64,000 bases of DNA from Metridium senile. Taxonomy: Eukaryota > Cnidaria > Anthozoa > Actiniaria > Metridiidae. The position numbers and the translations under genes are program-made. Position 1 is the stretch's first letter. Each line of letters begins with the position of its first letter. The notes beneath the pieces were generated by a model that worked only from the letters and a program-made list of their open reading frames with translations, was not told the DNA's origin and did no database searches. Shown piece by piece: positions 31,685 to 46,600 of the stretch. The stretch spans positions 13,844,707 to 13,908,706 of the forward strand of contig OX459098.1 of the NCBI GenBank assembly GCA_949775045.1, read 5' to 3'.

Positions 31685-34600
31685 ATTGGTAATCATTCTA
31701 GTATTGAGCAGATAACATATAGACTCCAATCAGATAGTTTTAGGGATGTTTAGAAAAATATTGAAAATTGATCAAAATTGAGAATTTTTCCTCTACCCCC
31801 TAGCATCGAAAATTTCAATTTTTTCACCAAATTGAAATTGTTGAATTTTTCATCTATTTTGATTGGTAATCATTCTAGGATTGATCAGATAACATATAGA
31901 CTTCAATCAGATAGTTTTAGGGATGTTTAGAAAAATATTGAAAATTGATCAAAATTGAGAATTTTTCCTCTACCCCCTAGCATCGAAAATTTCAATTTTT
32001 TCACCAAATTGAAATTGTTGAATTTTTCATCTATTTTGATTAGTAATCATTCTAGGATTGAGCAGATAACATATAGACTTCAATCAGATAGTTTTAGGGA
32101 TGTTTAGAAAAATATTGAAAATTGATCAAAATTGAGAATGTTTCCTCTACCCCCTAGCATCGAAAATTTCAATTTTTTCACCAAATTGAAATTGTTGAAT
32201 TTTTCATCTATTTTGATTGGTAATCATTCTAGGATTGATCAGATAACATATAGACTTCAATCAGATAGTTTTAGGGATGTTTAGAAAAATATTGAAAATT
32301 GATCAAAATTGAGAATTTTTCCTCTACCCCCTAGCATCGAAAATATCAATTTTTTCACCAAATTGAAATTGTTGAATTTTTCATCTATTTTGATTGGTAA
32401 TCATTCTAGGATTGATCAGATAACATATAGACTTCAATCAGATAGTTTTAGGGATGTTTAGAAAAATATTGAAAATTGATCAAAATTGAGAATTTTTCCT
32501 CTACCCCCTAGCATCGAAAATTTCAATTTTTTCACCAAATTGAAATTGTTGAATTTTTCATCTATTTTGATTGGTAATCATTCTAGGATTGATCAGATAA
32601 CATATAGACTTCAATCAGATAGTTTTAGGGATGTTTAGAAAAATATTGAAAATTGATCAAAATTGAGAATTTTTCCTCTACCCCCTAGCATCGAAAATTT
32701 CAATTTTTTCACCCAATTGAAATTGTTGAATTTTTCATCTATTTTGATTGGTAATCATTCTAGGATTGAGCAGATAACATATAGACTTCAATCAGATAGT
32801 TTTAGGGATGTTTAGAAAAATATTGAAAATTGATCAAAATTGAGAATTTTTCCTCTACCCCCTAGCATCGAAAATATCAATTTTTTCACCAAATTGAAAT
32901 TGTTGAATTTTTCATCTATTTTGATTGGTAATCATTCTAGGATTGATCAGATAACATATAGACTTCAATCAGATAGTTTTAGGGATGTTTAGAAAAATAT
33001 TGAAAATTGATCAAAATTGAGAATTTTTCCTCTACCCCCTAGCATCGAAAATTTCAATTTTTTCACCCAATTGAAATTGTTGAATTTTTCATCTATTTTG
33101 ATTAGTAATCATTCTAGGATTGAGCAGATAACATATAGACTTCAATCAGATAGTTTTAGGGATGTTTAGAAAAATATTGAAAATTGATCAAAATTGAGAA
33201 TGTTTCCTCTACCCCCTAGCATCGAAAATTTCAATTTTTTCACCAAATTGAAATTGTTGAATTTTTCATCTATTTTGATTGGTAATCATTCTAGGATTGA
33301 GCAGATAACATATAGACTTCAATCAGATAGTTTTAGGGATGTTTAGAAAAATATTGAAAATTGATCAAAATTGAGAATTTTTCCTCTACCCCCTAGCATC
33401 GAAAATATCAATTTTTTCACCAAATTGAAATTGTTGAATTTTTCATCTATTTTGATTGGTAATCATTCTAGGATTGATCAGATAACATATAGACTTCAAT
33501 CAGATAGTTTTAGGGATGTTTAGAAAAATATTGAAAATTGATCAAAATTGAGAATTTTTCCTCTACCCCCTAGCATCGAAAATATCAATTTTTTCACCAA
33601 ATTGAAATTGTTGAATTTTTCATCTATTTTGATTGGTAATCATTCTAGGATTGAGCAGATAACATATAGACTTCAATCAGATAGTTTTAGGGATGTTTAG
33701 AAAAATATTGAAAATTGATCAAAATTGAGAATGTTTCCTCTACCCCCTAGCATCGAAAATTTCAATTTTTTCACCAAATTGAAATTGTTGAATTTTTCAT
33801 CTATTTTGATTAGTAATCATTCTAGGATTGAGCAGATAACATATAGACTTCAATCAGATAGTTTTAGGGATGTTTAGAAAAATATTGAAAATTGATCAAA
33901 ATTGAGAATTTTTCCTCTACCCCCTAGCATCGAAAATTTCAATTTTTTCACCAAATTGAAATTGTTGAATTTTTCATCTATTTTGATTAGTAATCATTCT
34001 AGGATTGAGCAGATAACATATAGACTTCAATCAGATAGTTTTAGGGATGTTTAGAAAAATATTGAAAATTGATCAAAATTGAGAATGTTTCCTCTACCCC
34101 CTAGCATCGAAAATTTCAATTTTTTCACCAAATTGAAATTGTTGAATTTTTCATCTATTTTGATTGGTAATCATTCTAGGATTGATCAGATAACATATAG
34201 ACTTCAATCAGATAGTTTTAGGGATGTTTAGAAAAATATTGAAAATTGATCAAAATTGAGAATTTTTCCTCTACCCCCTAGCATCGAAAATATCAATTTT
34301 TTCACCAAATTGAAATTGTTGAATTTTTCATCTATTTTGATTGGTAATCATTCTAGGATTGATCAGATAACATATAGACTTCAATCAGATAGTTTTAGGG
34401 ATGTTTAGAAAAATATTGAAAATTGATCAAAATTGAGAATTTTTCCTCTACCCCCTAGCATCGAAAATTTCAATTTTTTCACCAAATTGAAATTGTTGAA
34501 TTTTTCATCTATTTTGATTGGTAATCATTCTAGGATTGATCAGATAACATATAGACTTCAATCAGATAGTTTTAGGGATGTTTAGAAAAATATTGAAAAT

Positions 34601-37600
34601 TGATCAAAATTGAGAATTTTTCCTCTACCCCCTAGCATCGAAAATTTCAATTTTTTCACCCAATTGAAATTGTTGAATTTTTCATCTATTTTGATTGGTA
34701 ATCATTCTAGGATTGAGCAGATAACATATAGACTTCAATCAGATAGTTTTAGGGATGTTTAGAAAAATATTGAAAATTGATCAAAATTGAGAATTTTTCC
34801 TCTACCCCCTAGCATCGAAAATATCAATTTTTTCACCAAATTGAAATTGTTGAATTTTTCATCTATTTTGATTGGTAATCATTCTAGGATTGATCAGATA
34901 ACATATAGACTTCAATCAGATAGTTTTAGGGATGTTTAGAAAAATATTGAAAATTGATCAAAATTGAGAATTTTTCCTCTACCCCCTAGCATCGAAAATT
35001 TCAATTTTTTCACCCAATTGAAATTGTTGAATTTTTCATCTATTTTGATTAGTAATCATTCTAGGATTGAGCAGATAACATATAGACTTCAATCAGATAG
35101 TTTTAGGGATGTTTAGAAAAATATTGAAAATTGATCAAAATTGAGAATGTTTCCTCTACCCCCTAGCATCGAAAATTTCAATTTTTTCACCAAATTGAAA
35201 TTGTTGAATTTTTCATCTATTTTGATTGGTAATCATTCTAGGATTGAGCAGATAACATATAGACTTCAATCAGATAGTTTTAGGGATGTTTAGAAAAATA
35301 TTGAAAATTGATCAAAATTGAGAATTTTTCCTCTACCCCCTAGCATCGAAAATATCAATTTTTTCACCAAATTGAAATTGTTGAATTTTTCATCTATTTT
35401 GATTGGTAATCATTCTAGGATTGATCAGATAACATATAGACTTCAATCAGATAGTTTTAGGGATGTTTAGAAAAATATTGAAAATTGATCAAAATTGAGA
35501 ATTTTTCCTCTACCCCCTAGCATCGAAAATATCAATTTTTTCACCAAATTGAAATTGTTGAATTTTTCATCTATTTTGATTGGTAATCATTCTAGGATTG
35601 AGCAGATAACATATAGACTTCAATCAGATAGTTTTAGGGATGTTTAGAAAAATATTGAAAATTGATCAAAATTGAGAATGTTTCCTCTACCCCCTAGCAT
35701 CGAAAATTTCAATTTTTTCACCAAATTGAAATTGTTGAATTTTTCATCTATTTTGATTGGTAATCATTCTAGGATTGAGCAGATAACATATAGACTTCAA
35801 TCAGATAGTTTTAGGAATGTTTAGAAAAATATTGAAAATTGATCAAAATTGAGAATTTTTCCTCTACCCCCTAGCATCGAAAATTTCAATTTTTTCACCA
35901 AATTGAAATTGTTGAATTTTTCATCTATTTTGATTAGTAATCATTCTAGGATTGAGCAGATAACATATAGACTTCAATCAGATAGTTTTAGGGATGTTTA
36001 GAAAAATATTGAAAATTGATCAAAATTGAGAATTTTTCCTCTACCCCCTAGCATCGAAAATTTCAATTTTTTCACCAAATTGAAATTGTTGAATTTTTCA
36101 TCTATTTTGATTGGTAATCATTCTAGGATTGATCAGATAACATATAGACTTCAATCAGATAGTTTTAGGGATGTTTAGAAAAATATTGAAAATTGATCAA
36201 AATTGAGAATTTTTCCTCTACCCCCTAGCATCGAAAATTTCAATTTTTTCACCAAATTGAAATTGTTGAATTTTTCATCTATTTTGATTAGTAATCATTC
36301 TAGGATTGAGCAGATAACATATAGACTTCAATCAGATAGTTTTAGGGATGTTTAGAAAAATATTGAAAATTGATCAAAATTGAGAATGTTTCCTCTACCC
36401 CCTAGCATCGAAAATTTCAATTTTTTCACCAAATTGAAATTGTTGAATTTTTCATCTATTTTGATTGGTAATCATTCTAGGATTGAGCAGATAACATATA
36501 GACTTCAATCAGATAGTTTTAGGGATGTTTAGAAAAATATTGAAAATTGATCAAAATTGAGAATTTTTCCTCTACCCCCTAGCATCGAAAATTTCAATTT
36601 TTTCACCAAATTGAAATTGTTGAATTTTTCATCTATTTTGATTGGTAATCATTCTAGGATTGATCAGATAACATATAGACTTCAATCAGATAGTTTTAGG
36701 GATGTTTAGAAAAATATTGAAAATTGATCAAAATTGAGAATTTTTCCTCTACCCCCTAGCATCGAAAATTTCAATTTTTTCACCAAATTGAAATTGTTGA
36801 ATTTTTCATCTATTTTGATTAGTAATCATTCTAGGATTGAGCAGATAACATATAGACTTCAATCAGATAGTTTTAGGGATGTTTAGAAAAATATTGAAAA
36901 TTGATCAAAATTGAGAATGTTTCCTCTACCCCCTAGCATCGAAAATTTCAATTTTTTCACCAAATTGAAATTGTTGAATTTTTCATCTATTTTGATTGGT
37001 AATCATTCTAGGATTGAGCAGATAACATATAGACTTCAATCAGATAGTTTTAGGGATGTTTAGAAAAATATTGAAAATTGATCAAAATTGAGAATTTTTC
37101 CTCTACCCCCTAGCATCGAAAATATCAATTTTTTCACCAAATTGAAATTGTTGAATTTTTCATCTATTTTGATTGGTAATCATTCTAGGATTGATCAGAT
37201 AACATATAGACTTCAATCAGATAGTTTTAGGGATGTTTAGAAAAATATTGAAAATTGATCAAAATTGAGAATTTTTCCTCTACCCCCTAGCATCGAAAAT
37301 ATCAATTTTTTCACCAAATTGAAATTGTTGAATTTTTCATCTATTTTGATTGGTAATCATTCTAGGATTGAGCAGATAACATATAGACTTCAATCAGATA
37401 GTTTTAGGGATGTTTAGAAAAATATTGAAAATTGATCAAAATTGAGAATGTTTCCTCTACCCCCTAGCATCGAAAATTTCAATTTTTTTACCAAATTGAA
37501 ATTGTTGAATTTTTCATCTATTTTGATTGGTAATCATTCTAGGATTGAGCAGATAACATATAGACTTCAATCAGATAGTTTTAGGAATGTTTAGAAAAAT

Positions 37601-40600
37601 ATTGAAAATTGATCAAAATTGAGAATTTTTCCTCTACCCCCTAGCATCGAAAATTTCAATTTTTTCACCAAATTGAAATTGTTGAATTTTTCATCTATTT
37701 TGATTAGTAATCATTCTAGGATTGAGCAGATAACATATAGACTTCAATCAGATAGTTTTAGGGATGTTTAGAAAAATATTGAAAATTGATCAAAATTGAG
37801 AATTTTTCCTCTACCCCCTAGCATCGAAAATTTCAATTTTTTCACCAAATTGAAATTGTTGAATTTTTCATCTATTTTGATTGGTAATCATTCTAGGATT
37901 GATCAGATAACATATAGACTTCAATCAGATAGTTTTAGGGATGTTTAGAAAAATATTGAAAATTGATCAAAATTGAGAATTTTTCCTCTACCCCCTAGCA
38001 TCGAAAATTTCAATTTTTTCACCAAATTGAAATTGTTGAATTTTTCATCTATTTTGATTAGTAATCATTCTAGGATTGAGCAGATAACATATAGACTTCA
38101 ATCAGATAGTTTTAGGGATGTTTAGAAAAATATTGAAAATTGATCAAAATTGAGAATGTTTCCTCTACCCCCTAGCATCGAAAATTTCAATTTTTTCACC
38201 AAATTGAAATTGTTGAATTTTTCATCTATTTTGATTGGTAATCATTCTAGGATTGATCAGATAACATATAGACTTCAATCAGATAGTTTTAGGGATGTTT
38301 AGAAAAATATTGAAAATTGATCAAAATTGAGAATTTTTCCTCTACCCCCTAGCATCGAAAATTTCAATTTTTTCACCAAATTGAAATTGTTGAATTTTTC
38401 ATCTATTTTGTTGGTAATCATTCTAGGATTGATCAGATAACATATAGACTTCAATCAGATAGTTTTAGGGATGTTTAGAAAAATATTGAAAATTGATCAA
38501 AATTGAGAATTTTTCCTCTACCCCCTAGCATCGAAAATATCAATTTTTTCACCAAATTGAAATTGTTGAATTTTTCATCTATTTTGATTGGTAATCATTC
38601 TAGGATTGATCAGATAACATATAGACTTCAATCAGATAGTTTTAGGGATGTTTAGAAAAATATTGAAAATTGATCAAAATTGAGAATTTTTCCTCTACCC
38701 CCTAGCATCGAAAATATCAATTTTTTCACCAAATTGAAATTGTTGAATTTTTCATCTATTTTGATTGGTAATCATTCTAGGATTGATCAGATAACATATA
38801 GACTTCAATCAGATAGTTTTAGGGATGTTTAGAAAAATATTGAAAATTGATCAAAATTGAGAATTTTTCCTCTACCCCCTAGCTTCGAAAATATCAATTT
38901 TTTCACCAAATTGAAATTGTTGAATTTTTCATCTATTTTGATTGGTAATCATTCTAGGATTGATCAGATAACATATAGACTTCAATCAGATAGTTTTAGG
39001 GATGTTTAGAAAAATATTGAAAATTGATCAAAATTGAGAATTTTTCCTCTACCCCCTAGCATCGAAAATTTCAATTTTTTCACCAAATTGAAATTGTTGA
39101 ATTTTTCATCTATTTTGTTGGTAATCATTCTAGGATTGATCAGATAACATATAGACTTCAATCAGATAGTTTTAGGGATGTTTAGAAAAATATTGAAAAT
39201 TGATCAAAATTGAGAATTTTTCCTCTACCCCCTAGCATCGAAAATATCAATTTTTTCACCAAATTGAAATTGTTGAATTTTTCATCTATTTTGATTGGTA
39301 ATCATTCTAGGATTGATCAGATAACATATAGACTTCAATCAGATAGTTTTAGGGATGTTTAGAAAAATATTGAAAATTGATCAAAATTGAGAATTTTTCC
39401 TCTACCCCCTAGCATCGAAAATATCAATTTTTTCACCAAATTGAAATTGTTGAATTTTTCATCTATTTTGATTGGTAATCATTCTAGGATTGATCAGATA
39501 ACATATAGACTTCAATCAGATAGTTTTAGGGATGTTTAGAAAAATATTGAAAATTGATCAAAATTGAGAATTTTTCCTCTACCCCCTAGCTTCGAAAATA
39601 TCAATTTTTTCACCAAATTGAAATTGTTGAATTTTTCATCTATTTTGATTGGTAATCATTCTAGGATTGAGCAGATAACATATAGACTTCAATCAGATAG
39701 TTTTAGGGATGTTTAGAAAAATATTGAAAATTGATCAAAATTGAGAATGTTTCCTCTACCCCCTAGCATCGAAAATTTCAATTTTTTTACCAAATTGAAA
39801 TTGTTGAATTTTTCATCTATTTTGATTGGTAATCATTCTAGGATTGAGCAGATAACATATAGACTTCAATCAGATAGTTTTAGGAATGTTTAGAAAAATA
39901 TTGAAAATTGATCAAAATTGAGAATTTTTCCTCTACCCCCTAGCATCGAAAATTTCAATTTTTTCACCAAATTGAAATTGTTGAATTTTTCATCTATTTT
40001 GATTGGTAATCATTCTAGGATTGAGCAGATAACATATAGACTTCAATCAGATAGTTTTAGGGATGTTTAGAAAAATATTGAAAATTGATCAAAATTGAGA
40101 ATTTTTCCTCTACCCCCTAGCATCGAAAATTTCAATTTTTTCACCAAATTGAAATTGTTGAATTTTTCATCTATTTTGATTGGTAATCATTCTAGGATTG
40201 ATCAGATAACATATAGACTTCAATCAGATAGTTTTAGGGATGTTTAGAAAAATATTGAAAATTGATCAAAATTGAGAATTTTTCCTCTACCCCCTAGCAT
40301 CGAAAATTTCAATTTTTTCACCAAATTGAAATTGTTGAATTTTTCATCTATTTTGATTAGTAATCATTCTAGGATTGAGCAGATAACATATAGACTTCAA
40401 TCAGATAGTTTTAGGGATGTTTAGAAAAATATTGAAAATTGATCAAAATTGAGAATGTTTCCTCTACCCCCTAGCATCGAAAATTTCAATTTTTTCACCA
40501 AATTGAAATTGTTGAATTTTTCATCTATTTTGATTGGTAATCATTCTAGGATTGATCAGATAACATATAGACTTCAATCAGATAGTTTTAGGGATGTTTA

Positions 40601-43600
40601 GAAAAATATTGAAAATTGATCAAAATTGAGAATTTTTCCTCTACCCCCTAGCATCGAAAATTTCAATTTTTTCACCAAATTGAAATTGTTGAATTTTTCA
40701 TCTATTTTGTTGGTAATCATTCTAGGATTGATCAGATAACATATAGACTTCAATCAGATAGTTTTAGGGATGTTTAGAAAAATATTGAAAATTGATCAAA
40801 ATTGAGAATGTTTCCTCTACCCCCTAGCATCGAAAATTTCAATTTTTTCACCAAATTGAAATTGTTGAATTTTTCATCTATTTTGATTGGTAATCATTCT
40901 AGGATTGAGCAGATAACATATAGACTTCAATCAGATAGTTTTAGGGATGTTTAGAAAAATATTGAAAATTGATCAAAATTGAGAATTTTTCCTCTACCCC
41001 CTAGCATCGAAAATATCAATTTTTTCACCAAATTGAAATTGTTGAATTTTTCATCTATTTTGATTGGTAATCATTCTAGGATTGATCAGATAACATATAG
41101 ACTTCAATCAGATAGTTTTAGGGATGTTTAGAAAAATATTGAAAATTGATCAAAATTGAGAATTTTTCCTCTACCCCCTAGCATCGAAAATATCAATTTT
41201 TTCACCAAATTGAAATTGTTGAATTTTTCATCTATTTTGATTGGTAATCATTCTAGGATTGAGCAGATAACACATAGACTTCAATCAGATAGTTTTAGGG
41301 ATGTTTAGAAAAATATTGAAAATTGATCAAAATTGAGAATGTTTCCTCTACCCCCTAGCATCGAAAATTTCAATTTTTTTACCAAATTGAAATTGTTGAA
41401 TTTTTCATCTATTTTGATTGGTAATCATTCTAGGATTGAGCAGATAACATATAGACTTCAATCAGATAGTTTTAGGAATGTTTAGAAAAATATTGAAAAT
41501 TGATCAAAATTGAGAATTTTTCCTCTACCCCCTAGCATCGAAAATTTCAATTTTTTCACCAAATTGAAATTGTTGAATTTTTCATCTATTTTGATTGGTA
41601 ATCATTCTAGGATTGAGCAGATAACATATAGACTTCAATCAGATAGTTTTAGGGATGTTTAGAAAAATATTGAAAATTGATCAAAATTGAGAATTTTTCC
41701 TCTACCCCCTAGCATCGAAAATTTCAATTTTTTCACCAAATTGAAATTGTTGAATTTTTCATCTATTTTGATTGGTAATCATTCTAGGATTGATCAGATA
41801 ACATATAGACTTCAATCAGATAGTTTTAGGGATGTTTAGAAAAATATTGAAAATTGATCAAAATTGAGAATTTTTCCTCTACCCCCTAGCATCGAAAATT
41901 TCAATTTTTTCACCAAATTGAAATTGTTGAATTTTTCATCTATTTTGATTAGTAATCATTCTAGGATTGAGCAGATAACATATAGACTTCAATCAGATAG
42001 TTTTAGGGATGTTTAGAAAAATATTGAAAATTGATCAAAATTGAGAATGTTTCCTCTATCCCCTAGCATCGAAAATTTCAATTTTTTCACCAAATTGAAA
42101 TTGTTGAATTTTTCATCTATTTTGATTGGTAATCATTCTAGGATTGATCAGATAACATATAGACTTCAATCAGATAGTTTTAGGGATGTTTAGAAAAATA
42201 TTGAAAATTGATCAAAATTGAGAATTTTTCCTCTACCCCCTAGCATCGAAAATTTCAATTTTTTCACCAAATTGAAATTGTTGAATTTTTCATCTATTTT
42301 GTTGGTAATCATTCTAGGATTGATCAGATAACATATAGACTTCAATCAGATAGTTTTAGGGATGTTTAGAAAAATATTGAAAATTGATCAAAATTGAGAA
42401 TTTTTCCTCTACCCCCTAGCATCGAAAATATCAATTTTTTCACCAAATTGAAATTGTTGAATTTTTCATCTATTTTGATTGGTAATCATTCTAGGATTGA
42501 TCAGATAACATATAGACTTCAATCAGATAGTTTTAGGGATGTTTAGAAAAATATTGAAAATTGATCAAAATTGAGAATTTTTCCTCTACCCCCTAGCATC
42601 GAAAATTTCAATTTTTTCACCAAATTGAAATTGTTGAATTTTTCATCTATTTTGATTAGTAATCATTCTAGGATTGAGCAGATAACATATAGACTTCAAT
42701 CAGATAGTTTTAGGGATGTTTAGAAAAATATTGAAAATTGATCAAAATTGAGAATGTTTCCTCTACCCCCTAGCATCGAAAATTTCAATTTTTTCACCAA
42801 ATTGAAATTGTTGAATTTTTCATCTATTTTGATTGGTAATCATTCTAGGATTGAGCAGATAACATATAGACTTCAATCAGATAGTTTTAGGGATGTTTAG
42901 AAAAATATTGAAAATTGATCAAAATTGAGAATTTTTCCTCTACCCCCTAGCATCGAAAATTTCAATTTTTTCACCAAATTGAAATTGTTGAATTTTTCAT
43001 CTATTTTGATTGGTAATCATTCTAGGATTGATCAGATAACATATAGACTTCAATCAGATAGTTTTAGGGATGTTTAGAAAAATATTGAAAATTGATCAAA
43101 ATTGAGAATTTTTCCTCTACCCCCTAGCATCGAAAATTTCAATTTTTTCACCAAATTGAAATTGTTGAATTTTTCATCTATTTTGATTAGTAATCATTCT
43201 AGGATTGAGCAGATAACATATAGACTTCAATCAGATAGTTTTAGGGATGTTTAGAAAAATATTGAAAATTGATCAAAATTGAGAATGTTTCCTCTACCCC
43301 CTAGCATCGAAAATTTCAATTTTTTCACCAAATTGAAATTGTTGAATTTTTCATCTATTTTGATTGGTAATCATTCTAGGATTGAGCAGATAACATATAG
43401 ACTTCAATCAGATAGTTTTAGGGATGTTTAGAAAAATATTGAAAATTGATCAAAATTGAGAATTTTTCCTCTACCCCCTAGCATCGAAAATATCAATTTT
43501 TTCACCAAATTGAAATTGTTGAATTTTTCATCTATTTTGATTGGTAATCATTCTAGGATTGAGCAGATAACATATAGACTTCAATCAGATAGTTTTAGGG

Positions 43601-46600
43601 ATGTTTAGAAAAATATTGAAAATTGATCAAAATTGAGAATTTTTCCTCTACCCCCTAGCATCGAAAATATCAATTTTTTCACCAAATTGAAATTGTTGAA
43701 TTTTTCATCTATTTTGATTGGTAATCATTCTAGGATTGAGCAGATAACACATAGACTTCAATCAGATAGTTTTAGGGATGTTTAGAAAAATATTGAAAAT
43801 TGATCAAAATTGAGAATGTTTCCTCTACCCCCTAGCATCGAAAATTTCAATTTTTTTACCAAATTGAAATTGTTGAATTTTTCATCTATTTTGATTGGTA
43901 ATCATTCTAGGATTGAGCAGATAACATATAGACTTCAATCAGATAGTTTTAGGAATGTTTAGAAAAATATTGAAAATTGATCAAAATTGAGAATTTTTCC
44001 TCTACCCCCTAGCATCGAAAATTTCAATTTTTTCACCAAATTGAAATTGTTGAATTTTTCATCTATTTTGATTGGTAATCATTCTAGGATTGAGCAGATA
44101 ACATATAGACTTCAATCAGATAGTTTTAGGGATGTTTAGAAAAATATTGAAAATTGATCAAAATTGAGAATTTTTCCTCTACCCCCTAGCATCGAAAATT
44201 TCAATTTTTTCACCAAATTGAAATTGTTGAATTTTTCATCTATTTTGATTGGTAATCATTCTAGGATTGATCAGATAACATATAGACTTCAATCAGATAG
44301 TTTTAGGGATGTTTAGAAAAATATTGAAAATTGATCAAAATTGAGAATTTTTCCTCTACCCCCTAGCATCGAAAATATCAATTTTTTCACCAAATTGAAA
44401 TTGTTGAATTTTTCATCTATTTTGATTGGTAATCATTCTAGGATTGAGCAGATAACATATAGACTTCAATCAGATAGTTTTAGGGATGTTTAGAAAAATA
44501 TTGAAAATTGATCAAAATTGAGAATTTTTCCTCTACCCCCTAGCATCGAAAATATCAATTTTTTCACCAAATTGAAATTGTTGAATTTTTCATCTATTTT
44601 GATTGGTAATCATTCTAGGATTGAGCAGATAACACATAGACTTCAATCAGATAGTTTTAGGGATGTTTAGAAAAATATTGAAAATTGATCAAAATTGAGA
44701 ATGTTTCCTCTACCCCCTAGCATCGAAAATTTCAATTTTTTTACCAAATTGAAATTGTTGAATTTTTCATCTATTTTGATTGGTAATCATTCTAGGATTG
44801 AGCAGATAACATATAGACTTCAATCAGATAGTTTTAGGAATGTTTAGAAAAATATTGAAAATTGATCAAAATTGAGAATTTTTCCTCTACCCCCTAGCAT
44901 CGAAAATTTCAATTTTTTCACCAAATTGAAATTGTTGAATTTTTCATCTATTTTGATTGGTAATCATTCTAGGATTGAGCAGATAACATATAGACTTCAA
45001 TCAGATAGTTTTAGGGATGTTTAGAAAAATATTGAAAATTGATCAAAATTGAGAATTTTTCCTCTACCCCCTAGCATCGAAAATTTCAATTTTTTCACCA
45101 AATTGAAATTGTTGAATTTTTCATCTATTTTGATTGGTAATCATTCTAGGATTGATCAGATAACATATAGACTTCAATCAGATAGTTTTAGGGATGTTTA
45201 GAAAAATATTGAAAATTGATCAAAATTGAGAATTTTTCCTCTACCCCCTAGCATCGAAAATTTCAATTTTTTCACCAAATTGAAATTGTTGAATTTTTCA
45301 TCTATTTTGATTAGTAATCATTCTAGGATTGAGCAGATAACATATAGACTTCAATCAGATAGTTTTAGGGATGTTTAGAAAAATATTGAAAATTGATCAA
45401 AATTGAGAATGTTTCCTCTATCCCCTAGCATCGAAAATTTCAATTTTTTCACCAAATTGAAATTGTTGAATTTTTCATCTATTTTGATTGGTAATCATTC
45501 TAGGATTGATCAGATAACATATAGACTTCAATCAGATAGTTTTAGGGATGTTTAGAAAAATATTGAAAATTGATCAAAATTGAGAATTTTTCCTCTACCC
45601 CCTAGCATCGAAAATTTCAATTTTTTCACCAAATTGAAATTGTTGAATTTTTCATCTATTTTGTTGGTAATCATTCTAGGATTGATCAGATAACATATAG
45701 ACTTCAATCAGATAGTTTTAGGGATGTTTAGAAAAATATTGAAAATTGATCAAAATTGAGAATTTTTCCTCTACCCCCTAGCATCGAAAATATCAATTTT
45801 TTCACCAAATTGAAATTGTTGAATTTTTCATCTATTTTGATTGGTAATCATTCTAGGATTGATCAGATAACATATAGACTTCAATCAGATAGTTTTAGGG
45901 ATGTTTAGAAAAATATTGAAAATTGATCAAAATTGAGAATTTTTCCTCTACCCCCTAGCATCGAAAATTTCAATTTTTTCACCAAATTGAAATTGTTGAA
46001 TTTTTCATCTATTTTGATTAGTAATCATTCTAGGATTGAGCAGATAACATATAGACTTCAATCAGATAGTTTTAGGGATGTTTAGAAAAATATTGAAAAT
46101 TGATCAAAATTGAGAATGTTTCCTCTACCCCCTAGCATCGAAAATTTCAATTTTTTCACCAAATTGAAATTGTTGAATTTTTCATCTATTTTGATTGGTA
46201 ATCATTCTAGGATTGAGCAGATAACATATAGACTTCAATCAGATAGTTTTAGGGATGTTTAGAAAAATATTGAAAATTGATCAAAATTGAGAATTTTTCC
46301 TCTACCCCCTAGCATCGAAAATTTCAATTTTTTCACCAAATTGAAATTGTTGAATTTTTCATCTATTTTGATTGGTAATCATTCTAGGATTGATCAGATA
46401 ACATATAGACTTCAATCAGATAGTTTTAGGGATGTTTAGAAAAATATTGAAAATTGATCAAAATTGAGAATTTTTCCTCTACCCCCTAGCATCGAAAATT
46501 TCAATTTTTTCACCAAATTGAAATTGTTGAATTTTTCATCTATTTTGATTAGTAATCATTCTAGGATTGAGCAGATAACATATAGACTTCAATCAGATAG

